NCBI GenBank assembly: GCA_016278325.1
Contig: JADQCB010000001.1
Span: forward strand, 62,001 to 126,000
Origin: Actibacterium sp.
GTDB taxonomy: Bacteria > Pseudomonadota > Alphaproteobacteria > Rhodobacterales > Rhodobacteraceae
DNA length: 64,000 nucleotides
Direction of reading: 5' to 3'
Shown: positions 17,817-29,321 of the stretch, piece after piece
Layout: each line of letters begins with the position of its first letter
Numbering within the stretch: the first letter of the stretch is position 1
Notes under the pieces: generated by a model
The model's input: the letters and a program-made list of their open reading frames with translations, nothing else
Database searches by the model: none
Told to the model about the DNA's origin: nothing
Translations under genes and position numbers: made by a program

Positions 17817-18920
17817 TCAGGCGCGCAGCCAGCGGTGGAGAACGTCGCCCCCCAGGTCGCGCGTTTCGACGAGCGTGAAGCGCGGCGCGTCGGCCAGCCG
17901 GTCCAGCCCCATCGCGCCCAGGGCCGGGCGCCCTTCGGCCCCCAGGACAAGCCCGGCGGTGAAGCCGACCAGCTCGTCCACAAGGCCGGCGCCAAGCAGG
18001 GACGCGGCCAGGGCGCTGCCGCCTTCGCAGAAGACCCGGGTCAGGCCGGCGCGGCCCAGGGCCTGCAGGATGGCGCCCGGATCGAGTTGCCCACCGGGAC
18101 CCGTGGCGACCGGAAGCAGCGTTGCGCCGAGTTCGGACCAGGCCGCGCGCCGTTCCGCGGGCGCGTCCTTGCCGTGGCAGAGCCAAAGCGGGGCCGTGGC
18201 GGGACTGCTGGCCAGGTTCCCGTTCAGCGGAAGATCGAGCCGGCGCGTGCAGATCACGCGCAGGGGCTGTTTCGTCACCCCCAGGTTGCGCACCGTCAGC
18301 GCCGGATCGTCGGCGCGCGCGGTGCCGCCACCCACCATCACCGCATCATGTCGCGCCCGCATCGCATGCACCATGCGCCGGGCCCCGGGCCCGGTGATCC
18401 ACCGGCTTTCGCCGCTGGCGGTGGCGATGCGCCCGTCGAAGGAACTGGCGAGTTTCAGGGTCACCATGGGTCGGCCTTGTGTGCGGTTGAGCACGAACCC
18501 CGCATGCGCGGCGCGCGCCTCGGGCTGCATCACGCCCTCGGTCACCATGACCCCGGCGCGCGCCAGGCGCGCATGACCGGCCCCGGCCACGCGCCGATCG
18601 GGATCGACGAGCGCGGTGACCACGCGTGCAACGCCGGCGGCGATCAGCGCGTCGGCGCAGGGCGGCGTCCTGCCGTGATGGGCGCAGGGTTCCAGGGTGA
18701 CATATGCGGTCGCACCACGCGCGGCGGCGCCGGCCTGGCCCAGTGCCACGACCTCGGCATGCGGGCGCCCGCCGGGTCGGGTCCAGCCGCGGCCGACGAT
18801 GCGCCCCTTGCGCACGATCACGCAGCCGACCGCCGGGTTGGGCCAGCAATTGCCCTGACCGCGCTGGCCCAACGAAAGTGCGAGCGCCATGAAACGGCGG
18901 TCTGGTGGCGCGGCGCTCAC
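17817..18920 (-). CDS. ribD: Bifunctional diaminohydroxyphosphoribosylaminopyrimidine deaminase / 5-amino-6-(5-phosphoribosylamino)uracil reductase
   Basis: Carries out the second and third steps of the riboflavin pathway. The N-terminal cytidine-deaminase-like domain (1-145) has the zinc ligands His54 (HAE), Cys79 and Cys88 ([11 protein letters not shown]). The C-terminal reductase domain starts near residue 148 ([17 protein letters not shown]) and has [13 protein letters not shown]. The 367-residue length is typical. The GTG start at 18920 overlaps the nrdR stop as GTGA; a start at the internal Met11 is possible. Unlike the usual arrangement, ribE is not immediately downstream, because an inverted capsule block intervenes. 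Confidence 0.95.
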   Translation of the reverse strand: MSAAPPDRRFMALALSLGQRGQGNCWPNPAVGCVIVRKGRIVGRGWTRPGGRPHAEVVALGQAGAAARGATAYVTLEPCAHHGRTPPCADALIAAGVARVVTALVDPDRRVAGAGHARLARAGVMVTEGVMQPEARAAHAGFVLNRTQGRPMVTLKLASSFDGRIATASGESRWITGPGARRMVHAMRARHDAVMVGGGTARADDPALTVRNLGVTKQPLRVICTRRLDLPLNGNLASSPATAPLWLCHGKDAPAERRAAWSELGATLLPVATGPGGQLDPGAILQALGRAGLTRVFCEGGSALAASLLGAGLVDELVGFTAGLVLGAEGRPALGAMGLDRLADAPRFTLVETRDLGGDVLHRWLRA

Positions 18921-19384
18921 TCTTCCGGCTGGTCGGTGGGCCGCAATTCGCTGACGAACCTGTCGAAATCGTCAGCGGCCTGGAAATTCTTGTAAACGCT
19001 TGCGAAGCGCACATAGGCCACGGTATCGATCCGGGCCAACGCCTCCATCACGATCTCTCCGATCAGCTTGGAGGGGATGTCGGTCTCGCCCATGCTTTCG
19101 AGGCGCCGGACGATGCCCGAAATCATCTGGTCGACGCGTTCGGGTTCGATATGGCGTTTCTGAAGGGCGATGCGGATCGACCGTTCCAGCTTGTCGCGAT
19201 CGAAATCCTCGCGCCGGCCATTGCTCTTGATCACCACGAGGTCGCGCAGCTGCACCCGCTCATAGGTCGTGAAACGACCGCTGCATGCGGGGCAGAAACG
19301 CCGGCGACGGATCGCGACGTGATCTTCGGCGGGGCGCGAATCCTTGACCTGTGTATCGACATTTCCGCAGAACGGGCAGCGCAT
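18917..19384 (-). CDS. nrdR: Transcriptional repressor NrdR
   Basis: A 155-residue repressor of ribonucleotide reductase genes. The zinc ribbon is at the N-terminus with Cys3, Cys6, Cys31 and Cys34, and the ATP-cone domain follows from about residue 48 ([16 protein letters not shown]). It overlaps ribD by four bases, a common pairing in Proteobacteria. It is divergent from the dodecin gene across 166 bases. TATAGT at about 19425-19430 on the minus strand could serve as its -10, but I see no good -35. Confidence 0.96.
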   Translation of the reverse strand: MRCPFCGNVDTQVKDSRPAEDHVAIRRRRFCPACSGRFTTYERVQLRDLVVIKSNGRREDFDRDKLERSIRIALQKRHIEPERVDQMISGIVRRLESMGETDIPSKLIGEIVMEALARIDTVAYVRFASVYKNFQAADDFDRFVSELRPTDQPEE

Positions 19385-19550
19385 TACCTTCCCCTCGGTC
19401 CCAATCCCCGATTATCCACAGGCACTATAGGGGAGCCTCCATAATTTGGGTAGGGGGCAATTTGTGCCGCAAGATGATGAATGTTGACCACCATCAACGA
19501 GCGGCAATCCGAGATATGGTAATGGTCTGCCTTCCGCATAGGAGGATATC

Positions 19551-19754
19551 ATGAGTATCGCACGCGTAACGGAAATTTCGTCCAGCTCGACCCAGAGTTT
19601 CGAAGATGCCGTAAGGAAAGGCATTGCCCGCGCATCGGAGACATTGCGCGGCGTCAAGAGCGCCTGGATCAAGGAACAACAAGTGGACGTGACCGACGGG
19701 GCCATCACCCAGTTCCGGGTGAACATGATGGTGACATTCGTTCTGGAGGACTGA
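19551..19754 (+). CDS. Dodecin family flavin-binding protein
   Basis: A 67-residue dodecin. These small proteins form hollow dodecamers that bind riboflavin, FMN or coenzyme A and are thought to buffer flavin. The pattern fits: MSIARVTEISSSSTQSFEDAV, then RASETLRGVKSAWIKEQ with the Trp that stacks on the flavin, then a final strand QFRVNMMVTFVLED. The start has a near-perfect Shine-Dalgarno, AGGAGG, eight bases upstream. A strong hairpin follows, so it is probably a single-gene unit. Its position beside nrdR-ribD fits a flavin-storage role. Confidence 0.92.
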   Translation: MSIARVTEISSSSTQSFEDAVRKGIARASETLRGVKSAWIKEQQVDVTDGAITQFRVNMMVTFVLED

Positions 19755-19764
19755 GGCCTGGCCC

Positions 19765-19805
19765 ATCTCTGCCGCGACCTGCCTGTGGTGGGGCGCGGCA
19801 GAGAT
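19765..19805 (+). terminator. Terminator-like hairpin after dodecin
   Basis: ATCTCTGCCGCG (19765-19776) pairs perfectly with CGCGGCAGAGAT (19794-19805) across a 17-base loop. It lies ten bases after the dodecin stop. There is no long T run behind it, so it may also act as a 3' stabiliser. The remaining bases to rpoD (19806-20049) hold no gene that I can support. Confidence 0.55.
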
Positions 19806-20049
19806 ATTCGAAAAGGTAAATAGTATCTCTATATTTCAGCGCCCGATGCCAAAAGATATCGAAAACAGGCAAGCACCCTGACCCATCCAACATGGCAGCG
19901 GCGTCAGCAACCGGTCGCCCTGCCCCACGCAGCAATCCCACGGATGCCGCGGCTGAAACCACAAGGCCTGCGGTGGCACGGCGATGAACGCCGGGGCGCG
20001 CGGAATGGGCCGGGATAGGCGGGAAGGGCGACCCGCGGGCCGCCCCCGG

Positions 20050-22080
<2,031 letters not shown>

Positions 22081-22201
22081 TCTGTGCTCCTTGCGGGGGG
22101 AAGCTGATTCGGCAGTTTACCCAGCGTCCGAATCATTAGCGCGAATCATGCGGCTACACACCCGTTTAACGGTGATTTCTTATTCAATCGTCGCAGCGGC
22201 G

Positions 22202-24160
22202 TCACGATGGTCTTCGCCCTCCCTTGGCGAAATCTATCTGTTCGAGAAGACGATCGAAGGCACTGCGCTCATCGCGTTTCATCCGGGCGCCATTCGGCGC
22301 GAGGTCGTATTCGTTGCGATCCTCGGTATCGCCACGCCCGGCACGATTGCGCGCCTCGGCCACCTGGCTCAACCGCCAGGTCACGCCCTCATCCGCAAAC
22401 CCGGACAGATCGTTCATCGCATCCTCGATCTCGCGCGCGGCCCCGCGCACGGCATCCAGCTTCGCCAGTTCCTCGGCCAGGCACAACGCCGCCTTTTGCG
22501 TGTCGGTCCGGTCCAGCAGAGGTGGCGCAATCTGCACATGGCTCAGGCCCAGAAGCTTTTCAAGGGGGCCGGGCCCCAGCGCGTCCCCGACCGCAGCATG
22601 CAGCCTGTCCGGGTCGGCGATATCGACATGGTTAAGCAGCGCGTTGCGGATGCGGGCGTGATCGCGTGTCACGCAATGCAGCCGTTCGATCTCGACCTCG
22701 AACTCGGGCAGCAGCGCGGGATGCGTCAGAAGGGTGGCGAGGATCACCGCCTCGCGCAGTTCCTCTTCGAATTGCGGCGGGGCAAGGACCAGCGCCGATT
22801 GCTTCGTTGCCGGCTGGAACGACGGCCCGGCATCGCGGCGGCGCCATTTGCCGCGCGCCGGGGCCGCGCCGCGCCGCTGGCCGAACAGTTCCCACCGCAA
22901 GCGGCGGATTTCTTCGCCGTAATGGCCGCGAATCGACGGATCCTTGATCCGCGCGATGGCATTGCGCAGGTCGCGATCCAGCGCGGCCTTGCGTTCGGGG
23001 CTGTCCAGTACACGGCCCTCGGTTTCGCGCTGCCACAGGATCTGCACCATCGGCTGCGCATTCTCCAGCAGCTTGCGCATCGCCCCGGCGCCACCGTCGC
23101 GGATCACGTCGTCCGGATCCTTGCCCGCGGGCATCAGCGCAAAGCGCAGGGACTGGCCCGCCTCCAGCAGCGGCAGCGCAAGGTCGATCAGCCGCCGCGC
23201 CGCACCCAGCCCGGCGCTGTCGCCATCCAGCGCGATTACCGGCTCGGGGTGGATGCGCCACAGAAGCTGAAGCTGGGTTTCGGTGATCGCGGTGCCCAGG
23301 GGCGCGACCGCGGCGTCGAACCCGGCTTCGGCCAGCGCGATCACGTCCATGTAGCCCTCGGCCACGATCAGCGGGCCGGCCTTGCCCGCGGCTTCGCGCG
23401 CGCGGGCCTGATTATAGAGGCTGCGCCCCTTGTCGAACAGTTCGGTCTCGGGCGAGTTCAGATACTTGGCGTTTTCGCCGGGATCCATCGCCCGACCCCC
23501 GAAGGCGATGGCGCGTCCGCGCCCGTCGCGGATCGGAAAGATGATCCGGTTGCGGAACACGTCATAGGGATTGCGCCCCTTGTCCGACGGTTTCGCGAGA
23601 CCGGCCCCGAGCATCAGTTCGGGCGACACGCCCTTGCCGGTCAGGTGATCCCACAGGTTCTGCCACCCCGGCGGGGCAAAGCCTATCTCCCAACGCTCCA
23701 ACGCGGCCGCGTTCAGGCCCCGCCCGGCCAGGTAGTCGCGCGCCGCGGCGGCGGCACCGGTGTTGAGTTGCAGGCGGAAATACCGAACTGCCTGCTCCAT
23801 CACCTCGGCCAGCCGGGTCCGACGGTCGGCCTTTTCGGCCGCCCTGGGATCGCGCTCGGGCATCTGCATCCCGACCTCGCCGGCCAGAATCTCCACCGCC
23901 TCCATGAAATCGACATTCTCGGTCTCGCGGATGAAACTGATCGCATCGCCCTTGGCGTGACATCCGAAGCAATAGTAGAAGCCTTTTCGGTCATCGACGT
24001 GGAAGCTGGCCGTTTTTTCCTGGTGGAACGGGCACGGCGCCCACATGTCGCCCTTGCCCTGGTTCGACTTGCGCTGGTCCCAGATCACCTTGCGCCCCAC
24101 CACCTGGGACAGCGAGGCGCGGCCACGCAGTTCGTCGAGGAATCCGGGGGGCAGGCTCAT
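22202..24160 (-). CDS. dnaG: DNA primase
   Basis: Synthesises RNA primers at the replication fork. The 652-residue protein has the N-terminal zinc site Cys43, His46, Cys64 and Cys67 (CPFH and CFGC), the catalytic core with the Toprim motif VAEGYMDVIAL near residue 258 and ALDGDSAG near 310, and a C-terminal helicase-binding region. The start at 24160 is the first ATG. It is divergent from the glycosyltransferase-like gene at 24298 and is followed by rpoD. Confidence 0.97.
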   Translation of the reverse strand: MSLPPGFLDELRGRASLSQVVGRKVIWDQRKSNQGKGDMWAPCPFHQEKTASFHVDDRKGFYYCFGCHAKGDAISFIRETENVDFMEAVEILAGEVGMQMPERDPRAAEKADRRTRLAEVMEQAVRYFRLQLNTGAAAAARDYLAGRGLNAAALERWEIGFAPPGWQNLWDHLTGKGVSPELMLGAGLAKPSDKGRNPYDVFRNRIIFPIRDGRGRAIAFGGRAMDPGENAKYLNSPETELFDKGRSLYNQARAREAAGKAGPLIVAEGYMDVIALAEAGFDAAVAPLGTAITETQLQLLWRIHPEPVIALDGDSAGLGAARRLIDLALPLLEAGQSLRFALMPAGKDPDDVIRDGGAGAMRKLLENAQPMVQILWQRETEGRVLDSPERKAALDRDLRNAIARIKDPSIRGHYGEEIRRLRWELFGQRRGAAPARGKWRRRDAGPSFQPATKQSALVLAPPQFEEELREAVILATLLTHPALLPEFEVEIERLHCVTRDHARIRNALLNHVDIADPDRLHAAVGDALGPGPLEKLLGLSHVQIAPPLLDRTDTQKAALCLAEELAKLDAVRGAAREIEDAMNDLSGFADEGVTWRLSQVAEARNRAGRGDTEDRNEYDLAPNGARMKRDERSAFDRLLEQIDFAKGGRRPS

Positions 24161-24297
24161 GCCCCATAATATCGGCTCACAATCCGCGCGTGTCCAGCCG
24201 GTCGCGCCGATTCGTGACGCGCGACACCGTCTGCGGGGTTTCGCCGTCCCCCCGCGCCCGCCTATACTGCGCCGGCAGGCATCGGGCAGGGCAGGAA

Positions 24298-25299
24298 ATG
24301 ATCGCAGCGGACGGGCGAAAATCTTTCAATATCATGATCGTCGGCCAGGCCGGGCGGCTGCAATACGAGGCCCTGCTGTTTGCCGCCTCGCTGCGCCATT
24401 GCGATCCCGGGTTCGACGGCCGGCTGATCGTGGCCGAACCGCAGCCCGGCCCGCTCTGGCCCGACGATCCGCGCATTCGCGACGCCGAGATTCGCGGGTT
24501 GCTGGCCGAGCTCGGGGCCGAGATCGTGCCCTTCGAATCGCGCGTCTTCGGCGCCGCCTATCCGCAGGGCAACAAGATCGAGGGGCTGGCGGCCCTGCCC
24601 CCGGACGAGCCCTTCGTGTTCTTCGACACCGACACGCTGATCACCGGGCCGCTCAGTTCCGTGCCCTTCGACTTCGATCGCCCCGCCGCCTCGATGCGAC
24701 GCGAGGGCACCTGGCCGGTGATCGAACTTTACGGCCCGGGCTATACCGAGATCTGGAAATCGCTCTATGACCGGTTCGGGCTGGATTTCGACAGCTCGCT
24801 CGACCGGTCGCAACCCGACGAATACTGGCGCCGCTATCTCTATTTCAACGCGGGCTGGTTCTTTTACCGCTGCCCGCGGGAATTCGGGCGGCGTTTCCTG
24901 GACTATGCCACGGCGATCCGCGACGACCCGCCGGCCGCGCTGGTCTGCCAGCCGCTCGACCCCTGGCTGGACCAGGTGGCGCTGCCGCTGGTCATCCATT
25001 CCCTGGGCGGCGGCCGGCCGGGGCCGGAATTGTCCGGGCTGGATGGTGACATCAGTTGCCACTGGCGGGTGATGGCGCTGTTTTTCGCGCGTGAAAGCGA
25101 TCGTTCCATCGCGGTTCTGGACGCCATTGCCGCGCCCAACCGGATCAAGAAGGCGCTGAAACGCTATGAGCCGTTCAAGCGGATGATCTATCAGGCCAAG
25201 GGCCGCAAGGCGCGCGAGATGTTCGACCGAAGCAACCTGCCGGCGCAGGAAAAGATGATCCGCAACCGGCTGAAGAAAGCCAAGATGTGGATTCGCTGA
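24298..25299 (+). CDS. Glycosyltransferase-like protein of unknown specificity
   Basis: A 333-residue soluble protein. A DxD-type motif in PFVFFDTDTLITGPL (about residues 108-122) and the N-terminal strand NIMIVGQAGRLQYEALLFAASLR resemble the GT-A fold of glycosyltransferases that use nucleotide sugars. The segment YLYFNAGWFFYRC near residue 185 fits the second half of such folds. The C-terminus is basic (RNRLKKAKMWIR). No membrane segment or signal is seen. The ATG at 24298 follows GCAGGAA, and TATACT at 24263-24268 could be a -10. Neighbours are dnaG and metY, which give no hint of the acceptor. Confidence 0.6.
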   Translation: MIAADGRKSFNIMIVGQAGRLQYEALLFAASLRHCDPGFDGRLIVAEPQPGPLWPDDPRIRDAEIRGLLAELGAEIVPFESRVFGAAYPQGNKIEGLAALPPDEPFVFFDTDTLITGPLSSVPFDFDRPAASMRREGTWPVIELYGPGYTEIWKSLYDRFGLDFDSSLDRSQPDEYWRRYLYFNAGWFFYRCPREFGRRFLDYATAIRDDPPAALVCQPLDPWLDQVALPLVIHSLGGGRPGPELSGLDGDISCHWRVMALFFARESDRSIAVLDAIAAPNRIKKALKRYEPFKRMIYQAKGRKAREMFDRSNLPAQEKMIRNRLKKAKMWIR

Positions 25300-25387
25300 A
25301 CCCCCGAGCGCCGCCGCGTGCGAGGTCTGCAATTGCCCCCGAGGCGGCTTCGTGCTTTTCTCGACCCTGAAATTTCCGGAGGATCCC

Positions 25388-26674
25388 ATGACCAACTCTT
25401 ACGGTTTCGACACGTTGCAAATTCACGCCGGCGCGCGGCCCGACCCGGCCACCGGGGCGCGGCAGACGCCGATCTATCAGACCACATCCTATGTGTTCCG
25501 CGACGCCGACCATGCCGCCGCGCTGTTCAACCTGCAGGAGGTCGGCTTCATCTATTCGCGCCTGACCAACCCCACCGTCGCGGTGCTTCAGGAACGCATG
25601 GCGACGCTGGAGGGCGGACAGGGCGCGGTCTGTTGCTCGTCGGGACATGCGGCACAGATCATGGCGCTGTTCCCGCTGATGGCGCCGGGCAAGAACGTGA
25701 TCGCCTCGACCCGGCTTTACGGGGGCACCGTCACCCAGTTCAGCCAGTCGATCAAGCGCTTCGGCTGGTCGGCGAAATTCGTGGATTTCGACGATCTCGA
25801 CGCGCTGAAAGCCGCGATCGACGACGATACGCAGGCGATATTCTGCGAATCCATCGCCAATCCGGGCGGCTATGTCACCGATCTGGACGCGGCCGCGAAG
25901 ATCGCCGACGAGGCGGGCATCCCGTTGATCGTCGACAACACCTCGGCGACGCCCTACCTGTGCCGCCCGATCGAGCACGGCGCGACGCTTGTCGTGCATT
26001 CGATGACGAAATACCTGACCGGCAACGGCACCGTGACAGGCGGCGTGATCGTCGATTCGGGCAAGTTCGACTGGTCCGCCTCGGGCCGGTTCCCGTCCCT
26101 GTCGGAACCCGAGCCTGCCTATCACGGCCTGAAATTCCACGAAACCTTCGGTCCGCTGGCCTTTACCTTCCATGGCATCGCGATCGGCCTGCGCGATCTG
26201 GGCATGACGCTGAACCCGCAGGCGGCGCATTACACGCTCATGGGGATCGAAACCCTGTCGTTGCGGATGCAGCGCCATGTGGAGAACACGAAGAAAGTGG
26301 CCGCCTGGCTCGAGAAACATCCCGCCGTCTCGAAGGTCACCTATGCCGGCCTGCCATCGAGCCCCTATTACGAACGGGCGCAGAGGCTGTATCCGAAAGG
26401 CGCCGGCGGGCTGTTCACCTTCGGGCTGAAAGGCGGATACGAAGCCTGCGTCAAGCTGGTCGACGCGGTGGACCTGTTCAGCCATGTCGCCAATCTGGGC
26501 GATACCCGGTCGCTGATCATCCATTCGGCCTCGACGACCCATCGCCAGTTGAACGAAGAACAGCAAAAGGCGGCGGGGGCCGCGCCCGACATGGTGCGCC
26601 TTTCGATCGGGATCGAGGATCCCGACGACCTGATCGCCGATCTGGATCAGGCCCTGGCCCGGGCCACGGCCTGA
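25388..26674 (+). CDS. metY: O-acetylhomoserine aminocarboxypropyltransferase / sulfhydrylase
   Basis: A Cys/Met-metabolism PLP enzyme that makes homocysteine from O-acetylhomoserine and sulfide. The Schiff-base lysine is Lys208 in HSMTKYLTGNG. The N-terminus GFDTLQIHAGARPDPATGARQTPIYQ is typical of the MetY branch, and the 428-residue length with an insert before the C-terminal domain favours MetY over cystathionine enzymes. The ATG at 25388 follows GGAGGA. No SAM-responsive riboswitch is recognisable in the 88 bases upstream. It converges on recN with only 12 bases between stops. Confidence 0.93.
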   Translation: MTNSYGFDTLQIHAGARPDPATGARQTPIYQTTSYVFRDADHAAALFNLQEVGFIYSRLTNPTVAVLQERMATLEGGQGAVCCSSGHAAQIMALFPLMAPGKNVIASTRLYGGTVTQFSQSIKRFGWSAKFVDFDDLDALKAAIDDDTQAIFCESIANPGGYVTDLDAAAKIADEAGIPLIVDNTSATPYLCRPIEHGATLVVHSMTKYLTGNGTVTGGVIVDSGKFDWSASGRFPSLSEPEPAYHGLKFHETFGPLAFTFHGIAIGLRDLGMTLNPQAAHYTLMGIETLSLRMQRHVENTKKVAAWLEKHPAVSKVTYAGLPSSPYYERAQRLYPKGAGGLFTFGLKGGYEACVKLVDAVDLFSHVANLGDTRSLIIHSASTTHRQLNEEQQKAAGAAPDMVRLSIGIEDPDDLIADLDQALARATA

Positions 26675-26686
26675 CCCCGAGCCGGC

Positions 26687-28336
26687 TCAGGCAGACAGAA
26701 GCGCGCGGGCGGCGGCGCGGGCCTCATCGGTGATGATGTCGCCGGCCAGCATCCGGGCCAGTTCGTCGATCCGCTCCGCCGCGGCGACCGGGGTGACGGT
26801 GGACAGGGTGGTGTCGCCTTTCACCGTCTTCTCGACCCGCCAGTGATGCGCGCCTTTCGCCGCGACCTGCGGCGAATGCGTGACGACCAGGACCTGACCA
26901 CCTTCGGCCAGCCGCGCAAGTCGGCGGCCCACCGCATCGGCGGTGGCGCCGCCCACCCCGCGGTCGATTTCGTCGAAGATCATCGTCAGGCCGCTGCCGC
27001 CCCCGGTCAGGCAGACCTTGAGCGCCAGAAGAAAGCGCGAAAGCTCTCCGCCCGACGCGATCTTGTTGAGCGGCCCTGCCGGCGCGCCGGGGTTGGTCGC
27101 CACAGCGAAGGTGACGGCATCGCGACCTTCCGGACCCGGTTCGCCCGGCGCGATCTCGGTGGAAAAGACCGCGCGCTCCATCTTAAGCGGCGCCAGTTCC
27201 GCGGCCATCGCGCGGTCGAGCTTCGCGGCGGCGGCCTGGCGGCGGCGCGACAGCGCTTCGGCCAGCCGGTCGTATTCCTCCCTTGCCCGGCTGACATCGG
27301 CGCGATGGTCTTCGAGCTTTCCCTCGCCCGCGTCGAGGGCCGCCAGCCGGGCGCGCAGATCCTCGGCGAATCCGCCCAGGTCGTCGGGCAGAACGCCATG
27401 CTTGCGCGCCTGGGCGCGTATCTCGAACAGGCGTTCCTCGACCCGTTCCAGCTCGGCCGGGTCGAAGGCGAGCTGTTCGAGAAAGCGTTCGATTCCCTGC
27501 TGCGCCTCGCCCAGCTCGGCCAGGGCCCGGCCAAGCGCGTCGATCGCCTCGTCCAGCGCGCCTTCGGCGGTCGTGGCCGCCCCCTCCAGCCAGCGCAACG
27601 CATCGCCCATCATTCCCTCGGCGCCGTCGCTTCCGGTCGCGGAATGGGCGCGGATGATGTCCTCCCGGATGCGGTCGGCGGCCTGCATCATCCGGCGCCG
27701 GCTGTCCAGTTCGGCCTCTTCGCCCGGCTGCGGGTCCAGCCTGTCCAGTTCGTCCACCGCGTGACGCAGATATTCCTCTTCCCTGCGCATCGCCGCCAGC
27801 TCGGCCTCGGCGGCCTCCAGCGCGGCGCGCGCCTTGGCCAGGCCACGCCACGCGGCGCGGGTGGCGGCGACATCCGCAGCGGTGCCGGCAAAACTGTCCA
27901 GAAGCGCCCGGTGCGCGCGCGGGTTCAGCAGACCGCGATCGTCCTGCTGGCCATGCAGTTCCACCAGCGTGTCGGACAGGGCGCGCAACACCTCACCGCT
28001 TGCGCGACGGTCATTGACCCAGGCCGTCTTGCGCCCTTCGGCGGTATTCACCCGGCGCAGGATCAACTCGTCGCCCGCGGGCAGACCGGCCTCTTGCAGG
28101 ATGGCCCTTGCCGGATGATCCTGCGCCAGGTCGAACGCCGCCACCACCTCGCCCTGGGCGGCGCCCGCGCGCACCAGTTCGGCCCGGCCGCGCCAGCCCA
28201 GCACGAAGCCGAGCGCGTCGAGCAGGATCGACTTGCCGGTCCCCGTCTCGCCGGTCAGCACGTTGAGACCCGGCTGAAAGGCAAGTTCCAGCCGGTCGAT
28301 GATAAGCAGGTCCCGGATGTCGAGACTGCGCAACAT
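26687..28336 (-). CDS. recN: DNA repair protein RecN
   Basis: An SMC-like ATPase that acts in recombinational repair of double-strand breaks. It is 549 residues: Walker A GETGTGKS at 29-36, a long coiled-coil middle (about 150-370) rich in Ala, Glu and Arg, then the signature-like region KIASGGELSRFLLALK and Walker B MIFDEIDRGVGG in the C-terminal lobe. It starts 17 bases after the bamD stop, in the lpxC-bamD-recN order seen across Alphaproteobacteria. Confidence 0.96.
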   Translation of the reverse strand: MLRSLDIRDLLIIDRLELAFQPGLNVLTGETGTGKSILLDALGFVLGWRGRAELVRAGAAQGEVVAAFDLAQDHPARAILQEAGLPAGDELILRRVNTAEGRKTAWVNDRRASGEVLRALSDTLVELHGQQDDRGLLNPRAHRALLDSFAGTAADVAATRAAWRGLAKARAALEAAEAELAAMRREEEYLRHAVDELDRLDPQPGEEAELDSRRRMMQAADRIREDIIRAHSATGSDGAEGMMGDALRWLEGAATTAEGALDEAIDALGRALAELGEAQQGIERFLEQLAFDPAELERVEERLFEIRAQARKHGVLPDDLGGFAEDLRARLAALDAGEGKLEDHRADVSRAREEYDRLAEALSRRRQAAAAKLDRAMAAELAPLKMERAVFSTEIAPGEPGPEGRDAVTFAVATNPGAPAGPLNKIASGGELSRFLLALKVCLTGGGSGLTMIFDEIDRGVGGATADAVGRRLARLAEGGQVLVVTHSPQVAAKGAHHWRVEKTVKGDTTLSTVTPVAAAERIDELARMLAGDIITDEARAAARALLSA

Positions 28337-28353
28337 GCCCTAGTGCCCCATGA

Positions 28354-29208
28354 TCAGAGCCACTCGCCCTTGATCATCTGGCGATAGACCTTGCTCAGCC
28401 AGCCGGTGCCGCGCTGCTCGGGCTTCAGCCCCTGGCCGCGAAGCAGATCATAGGCATCCTGATACCATTCGGTGGAGCGGAAGTTGTAGCCCAGGATCGC
28501 ACCCGCCGTCTGTGCCTCGTCGGTCAGGCCCAGCGAAAGGTAGCTTTCGACCAGCCGATACAGCGCCTCGGCGGTCAGCGTCGTGGTTCGGTAATCTTCC
28601 ACCACGACGCGGAACCGGTTGATCGCCGCCGCATAATTCCCGCGCTTGAGGTAATAGCGCCCGATCTCCATCTCCTTGGCGGCAAGATGGTTGAAGGCCA
28701 GGTCGAATTTCAGGATCGCCGATTGCGCATATTCGCTTTCCGGATAGCGCTCGATCACCGTGCGCAAGGCCTGAAGCGCCTGATAGGTCAGGCCCTGGTC
28801 GCGGCCGACCAGGTCGATCTGGTCGTAATAGGTCAGCGCCAGAAGGTATTGGGCATAGGCCGCATCCTCATCGGCCGGGTAGAAATCTATATACCGCTGC
28901 GCCGCGGCGCGGGCCTCTTCATATTTCCGGTCGCGGTGAAAGGCATAGGCCTGCATGATCAGGGCGCGCCGGGCCCATTCGGAATAGGGATACAACCGCT
29001 CGACCTCTGCGAACAGCTCGGCCGCCTTTTCCGGATCCTTGCGCGATTCCAGTTCGAATTCCGCCTTGCGATAGATCTGCTCGGCGGTCAGGCTTTCCAG
29101 CGCCGGCTCTTTCGGCCCGCCCCCGAATCCGCCGCCCCCGCAGGACGCCAGCAGGCCCAGCGACATGACCGCCGCGACCAGCGCCTTGTGCGACCTGCTT
29201 GTGCCCAT
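28354..29208 (-). CDS. bamD: Outer membrane protein assembly factor BamD
   Basis: A TPR lipoprotein of the BAM complex that inserts beta-barrel proteins in the outer membrane. The lipoprotein signal ends at ASC with Cys23, followed by a glycine-rich linker. TPR helices run from about residue 45 (YRKAEFELESRKDPEKAAELF) to 250, including ERLYPYSEWARRALIMQAYAF. I chose the ATG at 29208 (284 residues) because the signal peptide begins there; longer in-frame extensions have no coding character. It follows lpxC and precedes recN. Confidence 0.95.
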   Translation of the reverse strand: MGTSRSHKALVAAVMSLGLLASCGGGGFGGGPKEPALESLTAEQIYRKAEFELESRKDPEKAAELFAEVERLYPYSEWARRALIMQAYAFHRDRKYEEARAAAQRYIDFYPADEDAAYAQYLLALTYYDQIDLVGRDQGLTYQALQALRTVIERYPESEYAQSAILKFDLAFNHLAAKEMEIGRYYLKRGNYAAAINRFRVVVEDYRTTTLTAEALYRLVESYLSLGLTDEAQTAGAILGYNFRSTEWYQDAYDLLRGQGLKPEQRGTGWLSKVYRQMIKGEWL

Positions 29209-29321
29209 GAACCGCCTACCCTTGTCGTTTCCGTGTTCTCGACGCGCCAACGGGCGCCGTGCCCCCGTTTCGTAGCACAGAAAAATCCGGCGCAAAATGT
29301 CTTTGGCCCGGATTTCGGAGA

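Noticed and set aside
25300-25387. SAM-type riboswitch before metY
   Set aside because: The 88-base leader shows no match that I can place to SAM-I, SAM-II, SAM/SAH or related consensus structures.
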